A DNA stretch of 64,000 nt from Euzebya tangerina (GCF_003074135.1 NZ_PPDK01000004.1:83191-147190); one strand, 5' to 3'. Counted from the stretch's first letter, positions 17,671 to 26,497 are shown. The notes: a model not told the origin generated them from the sequence alone. Program-made: numbers and translations.

Positions 17671-18195
17671 TCAGGCGCTGCGCTCAAGCCGGAGCGCCCG
17701 TCCTTCGGTGATCGACTTGGTACCACGGCCGACGGCGATCAGGCCAGAACGGACCAGCTCGCGGATGCCGTAGGGGTTGAGGAGGCGGACCATCGCCTCC
17801 AACTTGTCGGTCGACCCGGTTGCCTCCAGGACCACGGCCGAGTGGTCCACGTCGACGACGTTGGCGCGGAAGACGGCGGCGATCTCGATGACCTGGGCAC
17901 GATCCTCCGGTGCGGCAGAGACCTTGATCAGCCACAGCTCGCGTTGGACGGCGCCGGCATCCTCGAGCTCCACGATCTTCAGCACGTGGATCAGCTTGTT
18001 GAGCTGCTTGGTCACCTGCTCGAGCGGCTGGGCGTCGGCGTCGAGGACGATGGTCATCCGGGAGACGTCCAGCACCTCCGTCGGCCCGACCGCCAGGGAG
18101 TCGATGTTGAATCCTCGCCGGCTGAACAGCCCGGCCACGCGTGACAGGACACCGGGTCGGTTCTCGACCAGGACGCTGAGGGTGTGCTTGGGCAT
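17671..18195 (-). CDS. ilvN: Acetolactate synthase, small (regulatory) subunit
   Basis: The 174-residue regulatory subunit of acetohydroxyacid synthase. The N-terminal ACT domain begins HTLSVLVENRPGVLSRVAGLFSRRG, the valine-feedback segment, and a second regulatory domain occupies about 80-170. The length is typical of the IlvN/IlvH type. The start is 9 bases after the ilvB stop, so the two are co-transcribed and probably co-translated. Confidence 0.96.
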   Translation of the reverse strand: MPKHTLSVLVENRPGVLSRVAGLFSRRGFNIDSLAVGPTEVLDVSRMTIVLDADAQPLEQVTKQLNKLIHVLKIVELEDAGAVQRELWLIKVSAAPEDRAQVIEIAAVFRANVVDVDHSAVVLEATGSTDKLEAMVRLLNPYGIRELVRSGLIAVGRGTKSITEGRALRLERSA

Positions 18196-18204
18196 TGGGG
18201 GTCC

Positions 18205-19986
18205 TTAGCTGGGTGGTCCGGCGCTCTTGAGGTCTGCGCCCTCGCCTCGCTGGGCCGCGGCTTCACGCTCGCGCCACTCGTCCATGTTCTCGATGATCAG
18301 GTCGTTCGACTGGCCCGCCGGGACCATCGGGAACACCTTCTCCTCGGGGTCGACGCGGAAGTCGATGACCACGGGGACATCGGTGACCGCGAGCGCCTTC
18401 TCGATCGTCGGGCCGAGCTCGTCGACGGTGGAGACCCGGAAGCCCTGACAGCCGAACGCCTCGGCGAGCTTGACCAGATCCGGGACGCTGGCGTCCAAGT
18501 CGATCTGGGAGAAGCGGCGGTCGTAGAACAGCTCCTGCCACTGCCGGACCATGCCCAGCACGCCGTTGTTGAGGACGGTGAAGATGACGGGGATGCCCTC
18601 GGTCCGCGCGGTGGCCAGCTCCTGAAGGGTCATCTGGAACGAGCCGTCGCCGTCGATCAGGATGACCTGGGCGTCAGGGCGGCCGGCCTTCGCGCCGATC
18701 GCGGCTGGTACGCCGTAGCCCATCGTCCCCAAGCCACCCGAGTTGATCCACTGCCGGGAGGTCTCGTAGGAGATCAGCTGACTGGCCCACATCTGGTGCT
18801 GCCCCACCCCGGTGACGATGATGGAGTCCTGCGCCCGCGCCTCGTTCAGGGCCCGCACCACGGTCTGGGGCTTGAGGGGTCCATCGGGATCCTGCTCGTG
18901 GGTCAGCGGGTGGTTCTCCAGCCAGCCGTTCAGGGTCTCCCACCAGGCGGTGAGGTCCGCCGGCACCCGGCCGGCCTCCAGGCGCTTGGTGAGCACCTCC
19001 GCAAGCTGATCCATGACGATGGAGAGGTCGCCGACGATGGGGACGTCGACCGCCTTGTTCTTCCCGATCTCCGCCGGATCGATGTCGACGTGGACGACCT
19101 TCGCGTGGGGTGCGAATGCCTCCAGCTTTCCGGTGACCCGGTCGTCGAAGCGGGTGCCGAGGGCGATCAGCAGGTCAGCCTTCTGCAGCGCGGTGACCGC
19201 GGACCAGTGGCCGTGCATCCCCGGCATGCCGATGTGATTGGGGTGGGAGTCCGGGAAGGCACCCCGGGCCATCAAGGTGGTGACGACAGGAAGGCCGAGG
19301 GTCTCGGCAAGGCTCCGGAGTTGAGCCTCGGCCCCCGCGGCGACGATGCCCCCACCGGCGTAGACGATCGGCCGCTCGGCGGACAGGATCACGTCGACGG
19401 CCTCGCGGACCATCTTGGAGTGGCCCTTCACGTTCGGCTTGTACCCGGGGAGCAAGACCTTCTCGGGCCACTCGAAGGCGGTCAGCTCCTGCGCCAGCAC
19501 GTCCTTCGGGATGTCGATCAGGACGGGCCCCTTGCGGCCGGTGGAGGCGATGTGGAAGGCCTCGGCGATCGCGCCGGGAATCCGATCGGCCTCGTGGATC
19601 ATCTCGTTGTGCTTCGTCACCGGCATGGTGATGCCGGTGATGTCGGCCTCTTGGAAGGCGTCACCTCCGACCGCACTGGTGGCGACCTGCCCCGTGATGC
19701 ACACGATGGGGATGGAGTCCATCAGGGCGTTGGCCAGTGGGGTGACGAGGTTGGTTCCTCCGGGCCCGGAGGTGGCGATGGCGACGCCGACCCGGCCGGT
19801 GGCTTGGGCGTATCCCTCCGCCATGTGTCCAGCGCCCTGCTCGTGCCGGGCGAGCACATGGCGAATCGGCGAGTCGAGCAGCGGGTCGTATGCCGGCAGG
19901 ATGGCACCCCCGGGGTGGCCGAACACAACCTCGACACCAGCCCGTTCAAGCGAGGCGATGACCGCTTGGGCACCTGTCATCTGCAT
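18205..19986 (-). CDS. ilvB: Acetolactate synthase, large (catalytic) subunit
   Basis: The 593-residue thiamine-diphosphate enzyme that condenses pyruvate with pyruvate or 2-oxobutyrate, the first common step of branched-chain amino acid synthesis. Features are [12 protein letters not shown] (about 23-34), the catalytic Glu about 49 in [18 protein letters not shown]-binding regions in the middle, and the ThDP motif [18 protein letters not shown] 19986 and ATG 19980 are both possible; the frame is open upstream but those residues do not fit the family. Expression is probably set by the leader peptide and attenuator 80-200 bases upstream. Confidence 0.96.
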   Translation of the reverse strand: MQMTGAQAVIASLERAGVEVVFGHPGGAILPAYDPLLDSPIRHVLARHEQGAGHMAEGYAQATGRVGVAIATSGPGGTNLVTPLANALMDSIPIVCITGQVATSAVGGDAFQEADITGITMPVTKHNEMIHEADRIPGAIAEAFHIASTGRKGPVLIDIPKDVLAQELTAFEWPEKVLLPGYKPNVKGHSKMVREAVDVILSAERPIVYAGGGIVAAGAEAQLRSLAETLGLPVVTTLMARGAFPDSHPNHIGMPGMHGHWSAVTALQKADLLIALGTRFDDRVTGKLEAFAPHAKVVHVDIDPAEIGKNKAVDVPIVGDLSIVMDQLAEVLTKRLEAGRVPADLTAWWETLNGWLENHPLTHEQDPDGPLKPQTVVRALNEARAQDSIIVTGVGQHQMWASQLISYETSRQWINSGGLGTMGYGVPAAIGAKAGRPDAQVILIDGDGSFQMTLQELATARTEGIPVIFTVLNNGVLGMVRQWQELFYDRRFSQIDLDASVPDLVKLAEAFGCQGFRVSTVDELGPTIEKALAVTDVPVVIDFRVDPEEKVFPMVPAGQSNDLIIENMDEWREREAAAQRGEGADLKSAGPPS

Positions 19987-20064
19987 GTCTCGTCCACACC
20001 TTTCGTGTTGGGCTCTTGCTCGGTCGTGGTCGTCGGGGGCCACGAGGGATCCCGTAAACGCCGA

Positions 20065-20086
20065 CGACCTCCCGGTGGGGAGGTCG
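20065..20086 (-). terminator. Attenuator terminator hairpin of the ilvB leader
   Basis: In the ilvB transcript, CGACCTCCC, a CACC loop and GGGAGGTCG form a perfect 9-bp stem followed by TCGGCGTTTA. It lies 32 bases after the leader-peptide stop and 78 bases before the ilvB start. The 3' tail has only a short U run, so it would be a weak or Rho-assisted terminator. Confidence 0.6.
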
Positions 20087-20142
20087 CGTCTGTCACGTTG
20101 CGGCTTCTCGGGCTCAGGTCACCGAGTAGCAACGGCAGACGC
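20086..20142 (-). promoter_or_regulatory. Antiterminator structure of the ilvB leader
   Basis: Three nested helices can form in the transcript: GCGUCUG with CAGACGC (20142-20136 and 20092-20086), CGUUGC with GCAACG (20134-20129 and 20101-20096), and CUCGG with CCGAG (20126-20122 and 20111-20107). The 5' strand of the first helix is also used by a competing hairpin CGGCAG/CTGCCG at 20133-20148. Ribosome position on the leader peptide would choose between them. The structure was folded by eye. Confidence 0.6.
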
Positions 20143-20184
20143 CTGCCGTACTACGGGAACGAGAATGAGAAGTCGCTGGGGCAT
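20119..20184 (-). CDS. ilvB leader peptide with a branched-chain codon run
   Basis: A 21-residue open frame, MPQRLLILVPVVRQASAVATR, begins at ATG 20184 and ends at TGA 20119, about 130 bases upstream of ilvB. Codons 5-12 are Leu-Leu-Ile-Leu-Val-Pro-Val-Val, the three amino acids made by the ilv/leu pathway. The run is followed at once by alternative RNA hairpins. This is the classic arrangement for transcription attenuation: a ribosome stalled for lack of charged tRNA would favour the antiterminator. The Shine-Dalgarno site is weak (GAGGCG about 14 bases upstream), the main reservation. Confidence 0.7.
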   Translation of the reverse strand: MPQRLLILVPVVRQASAVATR

Positions 20185-20376
20185 TCGTGGCCAGTTTGCG
20201 CCTCTGGGGCCCAGACTTCAAGTTCGGAGTGCAAATCGGCGTATTCCGGTCGCACGGGTGACCGACGTGTCCGAACGGTCCCACACTCGCTCTGGACGGG
20301 GCAGGCGTGGCTGGTACCGTGACCACTAGGCCGATCCTACGGGACACGGTTGGCCGACCAGGCTTCGCGACCTACT

Positions 20377-20674
20377 TCGACACACCATGTGTAGGGCGGG
20401 TTCCCGCCCCCTCCCTGCACTACGGTGTGTTGAGGTCGCCTGCTGGAGGCGGGAACCCCGCGCCACGCCTCCCACAATCCCCTGCACCACGATGTGTCGA
20501 GGCCGTCATCGGCGGGGACCCGACTCTCGGTACAGGCACCGCCAGCGACCCACTCTCGGTACACCAGACGGCCCACGTGGCCGTTCGTGGCGAACTGAGA
20601 GTCAAGAGCCCGCTGGTCACGGGCAACTCTGGGTACACGGCCCTCGCTCAGCGTCCGAGGCGTGTACCGAGAGT
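20377..20674. repeat. Repeat-rich intergenic segment upstream of the alpha/beta hydrolase
   Basis: The 520-base gap between the ilv leader and the hydrolase holds two repeat types and no convincing gene. The first, consensus CTGCACYACGRTGTGTYGAGG over 21 bases, occurs at 20415-20435 and 20482-20502, with an inverted copy at about 20377-20397. GGCGGGAACCC-like palindromic sequence lies between copies. The second, ACTCTCGGTACAC, occurs at 20523 (12 of 13 bases), 20552, 20626 (one mismatch) and as an exact inverted copy at 20662-20674. Its function is unknown. Confidence 0.8.
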
Positions 20675-20691
20675 TGGGGTGGAGGGGACGC

Positions 20692-20697
20692 TAGGGT
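20692..20697 (+). promoter_or_regulatory. -10 box for leaderless expression of the hydrolase gene
   Basis: TAGGGT followed by 7 bases and GTG at 20705. The spacing places the transcription start at or next to the start codon, the pattern also seen before gatC, glgA, mnmA and the cysteine desulfurase gene. This supports GTG 20705 as the start. Confidence 0.5.
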
Positions 20698-20704
20698 CCG
20701 TTGC

Positions 20705-21595
20705 GTGCAGACGATGACCACAATCCAGGTCGAGGGTGGGGAGTTGGCCGTCGCCCGTTGGGGGCCCACAGACGCGCCCACGGCAGTCGCCGCCCATGGC
20801 ATCACCTCCCACCATCTGGCTTGGTCGCTCGTCGGCCAGGACCTGGCGGAGCGGGGCCTGGGGCTGGTCGCCCCTGACTTGCGTGGCCGAGGCGACTCCA
20901 GCGATCCGGGCGCCGCCAGCTCACTGGCCGCTCACGCCGACGACCTGGTCGCGATGGCCCACTCGCTGGCCCTGCCCACGCCTGGTGTCGTTGCCGGTCA
21001 CTCGATGGGAGGGTTCGTCGCCGCGATGGCCGGGGTCCGGCACCCCGGGTCCTGGTCGCACGTCGTGCTGGTGGACGGAGGACCACCTCTCTCCGACCCC
21101 CTGCCGGAGGGAACCGACGTCGAGGCGGTGCTGCTCAGCGTCATCGGCCCTGCGCTCGAACGGTTGGATGCCAGGTTCGAGTCCCCCGAGGCCTACCGGG
21201 TGTTCTGGCGGAACCACCCGGCGCTGGCTGGGGTCGACCCCCATCTGGTCAATCGCTACGCCGATTACGATCTGCGCCCGGACGGTGACACCTGGCGGTC
21301 CAAGGTCTCGCGGGCGGCGATCCTGGCCGACGCGCGAGACACGCTCGTGGATCCTGAGGTCAGGACTGCAGTGGAGTCCCTGGCGCCGCTACCCGCGACG
21401 ATGCTGCACGCCGAGCGAGGGATGCAGGACGGTCCCGTGGCGCTCTACCCGCCGGAGCGGATCGCCGCGATCGTGGATCCCCTCCCCCACGTGGAGACGC
21501 ACCTGGTGGAGGACGTCAACCACTACACGATCAGCCTGGCCCCGCACGGGGCTCGTGCGGTGGCGGACGCGATCGCGTCAGCCCTCACGACGTAG
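20705..21595 (+). CDS. Alpha/beta hydrolase
   Basis: A 296-residue alpha/beta-fold hydrolase. It has the oxyanion segment HGITSHH (about 28), the nucleophile elbow GHSMGG (Ser about 100), a likely acid residue in the ARDTLVDPE region, and His in VNHYT near the C-terminus. The substrate cannot be deduced. GTG 20705 is chosen because a -10 box lies seven bases upstream; ATG 20714 is an alternative; a frame running further upstream crosses the repeat region and is rejected. A tandem repeat array begins directly after its TAG. Confidence 0.85.
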   Translation: MQTMTTIQVEGGELAVARWGPTDAPTAVAAHGITSHHLAWSLVGQDLAERGLGLVAPDLRGRGDSSDPGAASSLAAHADDLVAMAHSLALPTPGVVAGHSMGGFVAAMAGVRHPGSWSHVVLVDGGPPLSDPLPEGTDVEAVLLSVIGPALERLDARFESPEAYRVFWRNHPALAGVDPHLVNRYADYDLRPDGDTWRSKVSRAAILADARDTLVDPEVRTAVESLAPLPATMLHAERGMQDGPVALYPPERIAAIVDPLPHVETHLVEDVNHYTISLAPHGARAVADAIASALTT

Positions 21596-21740
21596 CCAGG
21601 TTCCCCACCACGAGGTCAGGTTCCCCACCACACGGTCAGGTTCCCCACCACACGGTCAGGTTCCCCACGACGAGGTCAGGTTCCCCACCACGAGGTCAGG
21701 TTCCCCACGACGAGGTCAGGTTCCCCACCACGAGGTCAGG
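21596..21740. repeat. Intergenic 20-bp tandem repeat array between hydrolase and IPP isomerase stops (about 7 units)
   Basis: A partial unit, six complete 20-bp units close to GGTCAGGTTCCCCACCACGA, and a terminal GGTCAGG fill the gap between two convergent genes. The terminal TCA at 21736-21738 is the complement of the isomerase stop codon TGA. Units vary at two or three positions (CACGA, CACAC, GACGA ends), so the array has diverged internally. Confidence 0.95.
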
Positions 21741-22788
21741 CGGGGCGGAGGTCCCCCGGACCCAGGCCGGTCACCGACCGATGGCCGGTCGCCCAGACGG
21801 CGATCCGCAACTGCTCGACCAGCACGCCCAACTCCTCCGACGCGGCCGCCGGCCCCTCCGCCCCGGCAGCCAGCAGCCGACGTCCGAAGCCCGCCAGATC
21901 TGCGCCCAGGGCCACGCACTTCGCGGCGTCCACCCCGTCCTCCAAACCGCCGGACGCCATCAGCACGACCGCCGACCCCCGCTCCGCCCGTACGGTCGCG
22001 GCCGACCGCAACGAGTCGACCGTCGACCACCCCCAGTCCGCGAACGCTCCGGCCACCCGCCCCGCCCGGCTGTCGCGTTGCCCCTCCACCGTCGCCCAGT
22101 TCGTCCCCCCCGCGCCCGCCACATCGATTCCGGCCACCCCTGCGTCGACCAGGGCGGCGATGTCCTCGCGAGCCATCCCGAAGCCGACCTCCTTGACCAC
22201 GACGGGAACCTCGAGCCGGCCGGCCACCGTCTCGATGGCCTCCAGGACCCCCTCGAAGTCCGTGTCCCCGCCCGGCTGGACCGCCTCCTGAACCGCGTTG
22301 AGGTGCAGCACCAGCACATCTGCGCCTGTGGCCTCCAGCAGCCGTCGACACCCCTCGACCCCGTGCTCCGCCAGCTGGACCGCCCCGAGGTTGGCCAGCA
22401 GCAGCACATCGGGTGCGATGTCGCGGACCTGGAACGAGGCGGGGTCTCCTCCCTCGAGCAGCGATCGGCCCGACCCCAGGCCAAGCACCACCCGGTGCTC
22501 CTGCGCCGCCGCCGCCAGTGCCCGATTGACCGGCCCCGCCGCACCGGTGCCTCCCGTCATGCAGCTGATCGCGACGGGAGCGGCCACCCGCCGCCCGAAG
22601 AGCTCGACGCCGAGGTCGACGTCCGCCAGTGAGCAGCCCGGTAGCGCCCTGGCGTTCAACCGCAGTGCCTCAAGACCGGTGGTGATGCCCACGTGGCCCA
22701 CGTCCTCCTGCAAGCTCAGCCGCAGGTGGTCGGCCTTGCGCGCCGCGACGCCGTCCTCCCGGCCGCCCGCTTGCGAGCCCGCGCTCAA
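21736..22788 (-). CDS. fni: Type 2 isopentenyl-diphosphate delta-isomerase
   Basis: An FMN- and NADPH-dependent enzyme that interconverts IPP and DMAPP, supplying the polyprenyl synthase encoded upstream. The 350-residue protein has ARKADHLRL (N-terminal motif), SCMTGGT, LHLNAVQEAVQPGGDTDF, VVVKEVGFG and DVAGAGGTNWA, all typical of type 2. The start is a TTG at 22788 whose last two bases belong to the TGA of crtB (TTGA overlap); no later ATG or GTG would keep the N-terminal motif. It is the last gene of the carotenoid operon, and its stop is contributed by the adjoining repeat array. Confidence 0.9.
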   Translation of the reverse strand: MSAGSQAGGREDGVAARKADHLRLSLQEDVGHVGITTGLEALRLNARALPGCSLADVDLGVELFGRRVAAPVAISCMTGGTGAAGPVNRALAAAAQEHRVVLGLGSGRSLLEGGDPASFQVRDIAPDVLLLANLGAVQLAEHGVEGCRRLLEATGADVLVLHLNAVQEAVQPGGDTDFEGVLEAIETVAGRLEVPVVVKEVGFGMAREDIAALVDAGVAGIDVAGAGGTNWATVEGQRDSRAGRVAGAFADWGWSTVDSLRSAATVRAERGSAVVLMASGGLEDGVDAAKCVALGADLAGFGRRLLAAGAEGPAAASEELGVLVEQLRIAVWATGHRSVTGLGPGDLRPA

Positions 22789-23738
22789 CGAGCCATCTCG
22801 CGGACCGCCACCGTCGCCTTCTGCCAGCCTGGAACGGACGCGCGCACCTGGAAGACCTGATATCCGCACCGCTCGACCCGGTCCAGGATGCCGGCGTAGA
22901 GGTGGTGGGCGGTCCGGATGCACCGGGCGCTGGCCGGCGGCAGCATCGCCCAGCCCGCCTCAGCCCGCCGGTAGAGCGCCCGCGTCCGCTCGATCTCGAA
23001 GGCCAGCAGCCGCCGCAGCTCCGGGCCGACGAAGCGGGACCGGAAGTGCTCGTCGGTCACGCCGAACCGATCCAGATCCTCCAGCGGCAGGTAGATCCTC
23101 CCGCGTTCGAAGTCCTCGGCCACATCGCGGATGAAGTTGGTCAGCTGGAAGGCGATGCCGAGTTCCATCGCCGGTCCACGCGCCGTGGCGGTCGTGGGCT
23201 CGAGGACCGGCAGCATCATGGAGCCGATCACCGCCGCCGAGCCGTACACGTAGGTGTGCAGGTCGTCGTAGGTGGCGTAGCGGGTGACGGTCAGGTCCAT
23301 GGCCATGGACGTGAGGAAGGCGTCTAGGTCGTCGTGGTCGATCCCCAGCGTCGTGACCGTGTGGATCACCGCCTTGAGGACCGGATCTTCGGTCTCACCG
23401 GCGGCCAGGTCGGCCAGGAACCCGGCCGTCCACGCCTCGAGCTCTCGGCGCCGATCCTGTGGCGTCCACTCCAGGCCAAGGTGGTCGACCAGGTCGTCGG
23501 CGTACCGCGCGAAGGCGTACAGGGCATGCACGTGGGGGCGCTTGTGGGCCGGCAGGAGGCGCGTCGCGAAGTAGTAGGTCCGGCCGTGCGCGGCGTTGAT
23601 CCGGCGGCAGAGCTCGTAGGAGGTTGCGAGGCTCACCGCCTCGCCCCGTGCACTGCCGACCATCGCCGTGACGATGTCGGTCGTGGGGTTGGGGTGGGTG
23701 TAGCCGCCAGCCACGGCCCCCGAGGCCAGCTGACTCAC
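22785..23738 (-). CDS. crtB: Phytoene synthase
   Basis: The enzyme condenses two GGPP molecules to phytoene. The 317-residue protein has both aspartate-rich motifs, DDLVD (about 93) and DVAED (about 220, in NFIRDVAEDFERGRIYLP), and the family signature GSAAVIGSMMLPVL. GTG 23738 is chosen because the longer frame overlaps crtI deeply and GAGCGGG lies upstream; an ATG at about residue 26 is less likely. The gene sits 19 bases after crtI and overlaps the TTG start of fni. Confidence 0.92.
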   Translation of the reverse strand: MSQLASGAVAGGYTHPNPTTDIVTAMVGSARGEAVSLATSYELCRRINAAHGRTYYFATRLLPAHKRPHVHALYAFARYADDLVDHLGLEWTPQDRRRELEAWTAGFLADLAAGETEDPVLKAVIHTVTTLGIDHDDLDAFLTSMAMDLTVTRYATYDDLHTYVYGSAAVIGSMMLPVLEPTTATARGPAMELGIAFQLTNFIRDVAEDFERGRIYLPLEDLDRFGVTDEHFRSRFVGPELRRLLAFEIERTRALYRRAEAGWAMLPPASARCIRTAHHLYAGILDRVERCGYQVFQVRASVPGWQKATVAVREMAR

Positions 23739-23757
23739 CGGGACGCACCCGCTCGCG

Positions 23758-25233
23758 TCACCGGGCCGCCAGCTGCTGCTGGACCCGCTCGGCGGCAAGG
23801 CGACCCGACACGATGACCATGGGGACGCCGACACCGGGGGTGGTGGAGGAGCCGACGAAGACCACGCCGTCGACCTTGGGCGCCACGTTGGCCGGCCGGA
23901 ATGGGCCGGTCTGCCGGAAGTGGTGGGAGGCCGCGAACGGGGTGCCGGCCGCCATCCCCTGGTCGGCCCAGTCCTGCGGGGTCACCACGCGACTGGTGAC
24001 GACGGAGTCCGAGACCGGCCCGTACTTGGCGTCCTCGAGTCGCTGGATCGTCGCCTCCAACTCGCGTGGCGCCTGGGTGGTCCAGTTGATGGGGTCCCCG
24101 TGTAGGTTCGGCGAAGGGATGAGGACGAACCCGACCTCGCCACCGTCGGGAGCCATCGCCGGTTCACCGAGCGTCGGGACGGTCAGGAACCACGACGGGT
24201 CGCGTTGCAGGCGGCCGGCCAGGATGTCGTCGAAGGAGCCCTGGTAGTCCGCGGCGAAGTGGATGTTGTGGTGGGCGGCGTCCAGCAGCTTCCGGTCCAG
24301 GCCGAGGTGGACCACGATGCAGCTGGGCGAGTAGGTCAGGTGCTTCACCCGGCGCGGGGTCGCCTTCGGAGGCAGCAGCCGCTCGTAGGCGATCGGCAGG
24401 TCGGGGTTCAGCACGACGACATCGGCGGGGATGTGCTCGCCATCCACCAGCGCCACACCCGTTGCTCGACGACCGCGACCGGTCACCCGCGCCACCTCCG
24501 CCTCGTACCGGATCTCGACCCCGTGTCGGGTGGCCAGGTCGGCCAGCGCCTGACTGGTCGCGTGGATCCCGCCCTTGGGGAAGTACACGCCGGCGATCGA
24601 GTCCATGTAGGCGATGACCGCGTACACGCCGAGGGCCTCGTACGGGCTCATTCCGGCATACATCGACTGGAAGGTGAACAGGCGCTGCAGACGCCAGTCG
24701 GTCAGCTTGGAGGCGACCAGGCTGTGGACCCGCCGGAAGCCGCCCAGGCGGATGAGCTCCGCCATCTTGGCCGGCTTGGCCAGGTCGAGCAGCGAGTCGA
24801 AGTTCGCGTCGATGAAGGTGTCGTACTCGGCCTCGTACAAGCGCTTCAGGTGGTCGGCGAAGTCGACGAACCGGTCCGCCTCGGCCTGGCCGGCGAAGCC
24901 GGTGATCTCAGTGACCATCTGCTCCACCGAGCCGCGGATGTTGACCACGGCTCCGTCGTCGAAGACAGCACGGTAGGCGGGGTCCAGCCGCTCGATCTCC
25001 AGGTGATCGGCCATGTGTTCGCCGTGTAGTGCGAACAGCTCCTCGACGAGGGCCGGCATCGTCAGCACCGTGGGTCCGGTGTCGAAGGTGAAGCCCTGAT
25101 CGGTGAACCGTCCGGCCCTGCCGCCCGGGATGGCCTCCCGCTCGAGGATCGTCACCCGGTGTCCGGCAGCGGACAGGCGAAGCGCAGTGGACAGACCGCC
25201 CAGGCCTGCCCCGACGACAACAACTGATCCCAT
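23758..25233 (-). CDS. crtI: Phytoene desaturase
   Basis: An FAD-dependent desaturase/isomerase that converts phytoene towards lycopene. The 491-residue protein has the FAD-binding motif VVVGAGLGGLSTALRL at its N-terminus, FTFDTGPTVLTMP, and the C-terminal motif VVFVGSSTTPGVGVPMVIVSGRLAAE. ATG 25233 has an AGGAGAG site. It lies between the polyprenyl synthase and crtB genes, in the order expected for a lycopene operon. The number of desaturation steps cannot be read from sequence. Confidence 0.94.
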   Translation of the reverse strand: MGSVVVVGAGLGGLSTALRLSAAGHRVTILEREAIPGGRAGRFTDQGFTFDTGPTVLTMPALVEELFALHGEHMADHLEIERLDPAYRAVFDDGAVVNIRGSVEQMVTEITGFAGQAEADRFVDFADHLKRLYEAEYDTFIDANFDSLLDLAKPAKMAELIRLGGFRRVHSLVASKLTDWRLQRLFTFQSMYAGMSPYEALGVYAVIAYMDSIAGVYFPKGGIHATSQALADLATRHGVEIRYEAEVARVTGRGRRATGVALVDGEHIPADVVVLNPDLPIAYERLLPPKATPRRVKHLTYSPSCIVVHLGLDRKLLDAAHHNIHFAADYQGSFDDILAGRLQRDPSWFLTVPTLGEPAMAPDGGEVGFVLIPSPNLHGDPINWTTQAPRELEATIQRLEDAKYGPVSDSVVTSRVVTPQDWADQGMAAGTPFAASHHFRQTGPFRPANVAPKVDGVVFVGSSTTPGVGVPMVIVSGRLAAERVQQQLAAR

Positions 25234-25266
25234 GGTGCTCTCTCCTCTTATCAAGTCCGCTGGCGG

Positions 25267-26370
25267 TCAGGAGGTGCGATCGATGGCCTCGGCGGCCAGC
25301 TCGAGCAGCGCGGACCGCGCCGGTTCGCGGACCTCGTCGATCGCTGCCTCCGCCGTGGCGCGGAGCGTGCTCAGACTGGCCTCGACCTGGTCCAGCGCGC
25401 CGGTCTCGGTCACGACCTGGCGGACCTGATCGACCCCCTCGTCCGCGGCCGCTGGGTCACCGAGGACACCGGCCAGCACGTCGCGTTGGGCGGGGGTGGC
25501 GAGGTCGCGGGCACGCAGGACCAGCATGGTGCGCTTGCCCTCGCGGACGTCTTCCAGGGCACCCTTGCCGGTCTCGTCCGGGTCGCCCATCAGACCCAGG
25601 ATGTCGTCGCGCAGCTGGAAGGCGACGCCGATGGCGTCACCGAACTCCACCAGCGCACGATCGAGTGCGTCGTCCGGCGCACCCAGTGCCGCACCCATCT
25701 GCAGTGGCCGGGTGACGGTGTAGCGGCCGCTCTTCAGCAGCGACACGCGCAGCGAGTCCTCCTCGCTGGCCTCGGGCAGACCCGACAGTCGCAGATCGAG
25801 GTACTGGCCGGCCATGACCTCGGTCCGCAGGTGGGCGAACACGGTCCTCGACCGTGCAAGCGCGACGGGATCGAGGGCGGCCGCCTCGAACAGCATGTCG
25901 GCCCACACGAAGACCATGTCACCGGCCAGAATCCCGCCGCCGGTTCCGAACCACTCGGCGTCCCCGGCCATACCAGCCTCGCGGTGGTGTTCGGCCAGCG
26001 CGGAGTGGACGGCCGGCAGACCCCGTCTCGTGGCCGACTTGTCCATGATGTCGTCGTGGATCAGGGCGAAGGTGTGGAGGAGCTCTGCCGCCCCGGCCGG
26101 CTTGAGGATCTCGGGGTCGGGCTCCGCCGCCGCGGCCATCGCCCCCCACCAGACGAACGCCGGCCGAAGCCGCTTTCCGCCCGCCTCGACCAGCGCGGTG
26201 ACCGAGTCCGCGACCGGATTGAGCGCGGCGTCGATGGCCGCCAGCTCCTTGGCGCGTTCGGTCAGGAAGGTCGCCAGCACCTCGTCCACCCGCTGGGCGA
26301 GGAGGCCCAGGACCTGGCCGGACGGCGGTGCCGCCAGGTCGATCGAGGACGGGAAGAGACGGGGGCTCAT
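25267..26370 (-). CDS. crtE: Polyprenyl (probably geranylgeranyl) diphosphate synthase
   Basis: This synthase chains IPP onto allylic diphosphates. The 367-residue protein has the first aspartate-rich motif DDIMD (in ALIHDDIMDKS, about 117) and the second in the actinobacterial form DDILG (in FQLRDDILGLMGDPDETGKG). GGPP as product is inferred from the adjacent crtB and crtI. ATG 26370 has no Shine-Dalgarno site, but TACGTT lies nine bases upstream, so the transcript may be leaderless. It heads the operon crtE-crtI-crtB-fni and is divergent from the acyl-CoA dehydrogenase gene. Confidence 0.88.
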   Translation of the reverse strand: MSPRLFPSSIDLAAPPSGQVLGLLAQRVDEVLATFLTERAKELAAIDAALNPVADSVTALVEAGGKRLRPAFVWWGAMAAAAEPDPEILKPAGAAELLHTFALIHDDIMDKSATRRGLPAVHSALAEHHREAGMAGDAEWFGTGGGILAGDMVFVWADMLFEAAALDPVALARSRTVFAHLRTEVMAGQYLDLRLSGLPEASEEDSLRVSLLKSGRYTVTRPLQMGAALGAPDDALDRALVEFGDAIGVAFQLRDDILGLMGDPDETGKGALEDVREGKRTMLVLRARDLATPAQRDVLAGVLGDPAAADEGVDQVRQVVTETGALDQVEASLSTLRATAEAAIDEVREPARSALLELAAEAIDRTS

Positions 26371-26497
26371 GAGGCGACAAACGTACCCGTCTGCCCGGCG
26401 CGTACTCCCGCCGTCACCTCTCGCCACAGGCCGACCGCACCCAGGCCGACACTGCACCCAAGGCGTATGACGAAGGCCGACCGGATAGGAACGGGCC

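Noticed and set aside
21170..21200. tRNA-like segment containing GGTTCGAGTCCCCC
   Set aside because: It lies in the coding sequence of the hydrolase and no acceptor, anticodon or D arms can be formed around it.
10241..21740. The 20-bp tandem arrays as CRISPR arrays
   Set aside because: Units are directly contiguous with no spacers, have a 20-bp period, and no cas genes are present; they are tandem repeats.
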